The notes beneath the pieces were generated by a model. It searched no databases and was not told the DNA's origin. It saw only the letters and a list, made by a program, of their open reading frames with translations. 11,628 nucleotides of DNA from a bacterium (GTDB lineage: Bacteria > Ratteibacteria > UBA8468 > B48-G9 > JAFGKM01): NCBI GenBank assembly GCA_023230585.1, contig JALNXB010000054.1, forward strand, positions 1 through 11,628. Direction: 5' to 3'. Position numbers and translations under genes: made by a program. This document shows, piece by piece, positions 11,598 through 11,628 of the stretch; the first letter of the stretch is position 1, and the number at the start of each line of letters is the position of its first letter.

Positions 11598-11628
11598 ATG
11601 ACACTAAACATGAAAGACACGGCTATAA
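11598..11628 (+). CDS. Possible 5' end of a gene truncated by the window edge
   Basis: An open frame from ATG at 11598 reads MTLNMKDTAI to the window end; a second ATG is at 11610. AAGG lies 2 nt upstream of the first ATG, too close for a normal SD. The support is the promoter-like pair just upstream. Ten residues are too few to assign a family. Confidence 0.3.
   Translation, partial: MTLNMKDTAI

Overview
AT-rich bacterial chromosome segment, most likely from an uncultured anaerobic Gram-negative. Gram-negative character is inferred from an OmpA-type peptidoglycan-binding envelope protein and a lipobox lipoprotein. The anaerobic life-style is inferred from a corrinoid-type methyltetrahydrofolate methyltransferase and a stand-alone anaerobic-RNR-like domain. 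Canonical AGGAGG ribosome-binding sites, sigma70-type promoters, GTG/TTG starts and a tRNA gene without encoded CCA are typical of bacteria. The phylum cannot be fixed from the sequence; an Omnitrophota-like or similar candidate lineage is a guess.

Layout. 1-221: repeat-rich non-coding DNA. 222-1202 (-): lone ABC-2 type transporter ATPase. 1203-1642: repeat-rich gap with the ATPase promoter and the aroA promoter. 1643-4077 (+): aroA-aroC, two consecutive late shikimate-pathway genes, apparently begun by a leaderless mRNA. 4203-5426 (+): a glycine-cleavage T-protein (GcvT) homologue with its own promoter. 5427-5764: convergent gap holding a promoter plus a roughly 111-nt transcript with paired ends, a candidate structured small RNA. 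5765-7960 (-): large polytopic DUF2339-type membrane protein with a TTG start. 7961-8280: repeat-rich gap. 8281-9783 (-): glycine-zipper lipoprotein downstream of an OmpA-family protein, separated by an intrinsic terminator. 9885-9960 (-): tRNA-Pro(GGG). 9979-11324 (-): methyltetrahydrofolate methyltransferase, NrdD-C-terminal-like protein and rpsU (ribosomal protein bS21), closely spaced and read from a consensus promoter at 11474-11502. 11598-11628 (+): possible start of a further gene.

Functional picture. AroA and AroC make chorismate from shikimate-3-phosphate. GcvT and the methyltransferase both handle folate-bound one-carbon units but belong to different transcription units. The OmpA-like protein and the lipoprotein form an envelope pair. 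The rpsU operon combines translation (bS21, perhaps tRNA-Pro by read-through) with two anaerobic-metabolism proteins.

Most notable: (i) the rpsU leader carries a near-copy of the 16S anti-Shine-Dalgarno tail that can pair over 10 bp with the rpsU SD, or alternatively with a downstream segment, and so looks like a translational switch; (ii) the unassigned structured RNA between gcvT and the DUF2339 gene; (iii) the 118-aa orphan protein keeping the zinc-cysteine and glycyl-radical-like end of class III ribonucleotide reductase. The intergenic gaps share a family of degenerate short repeats.
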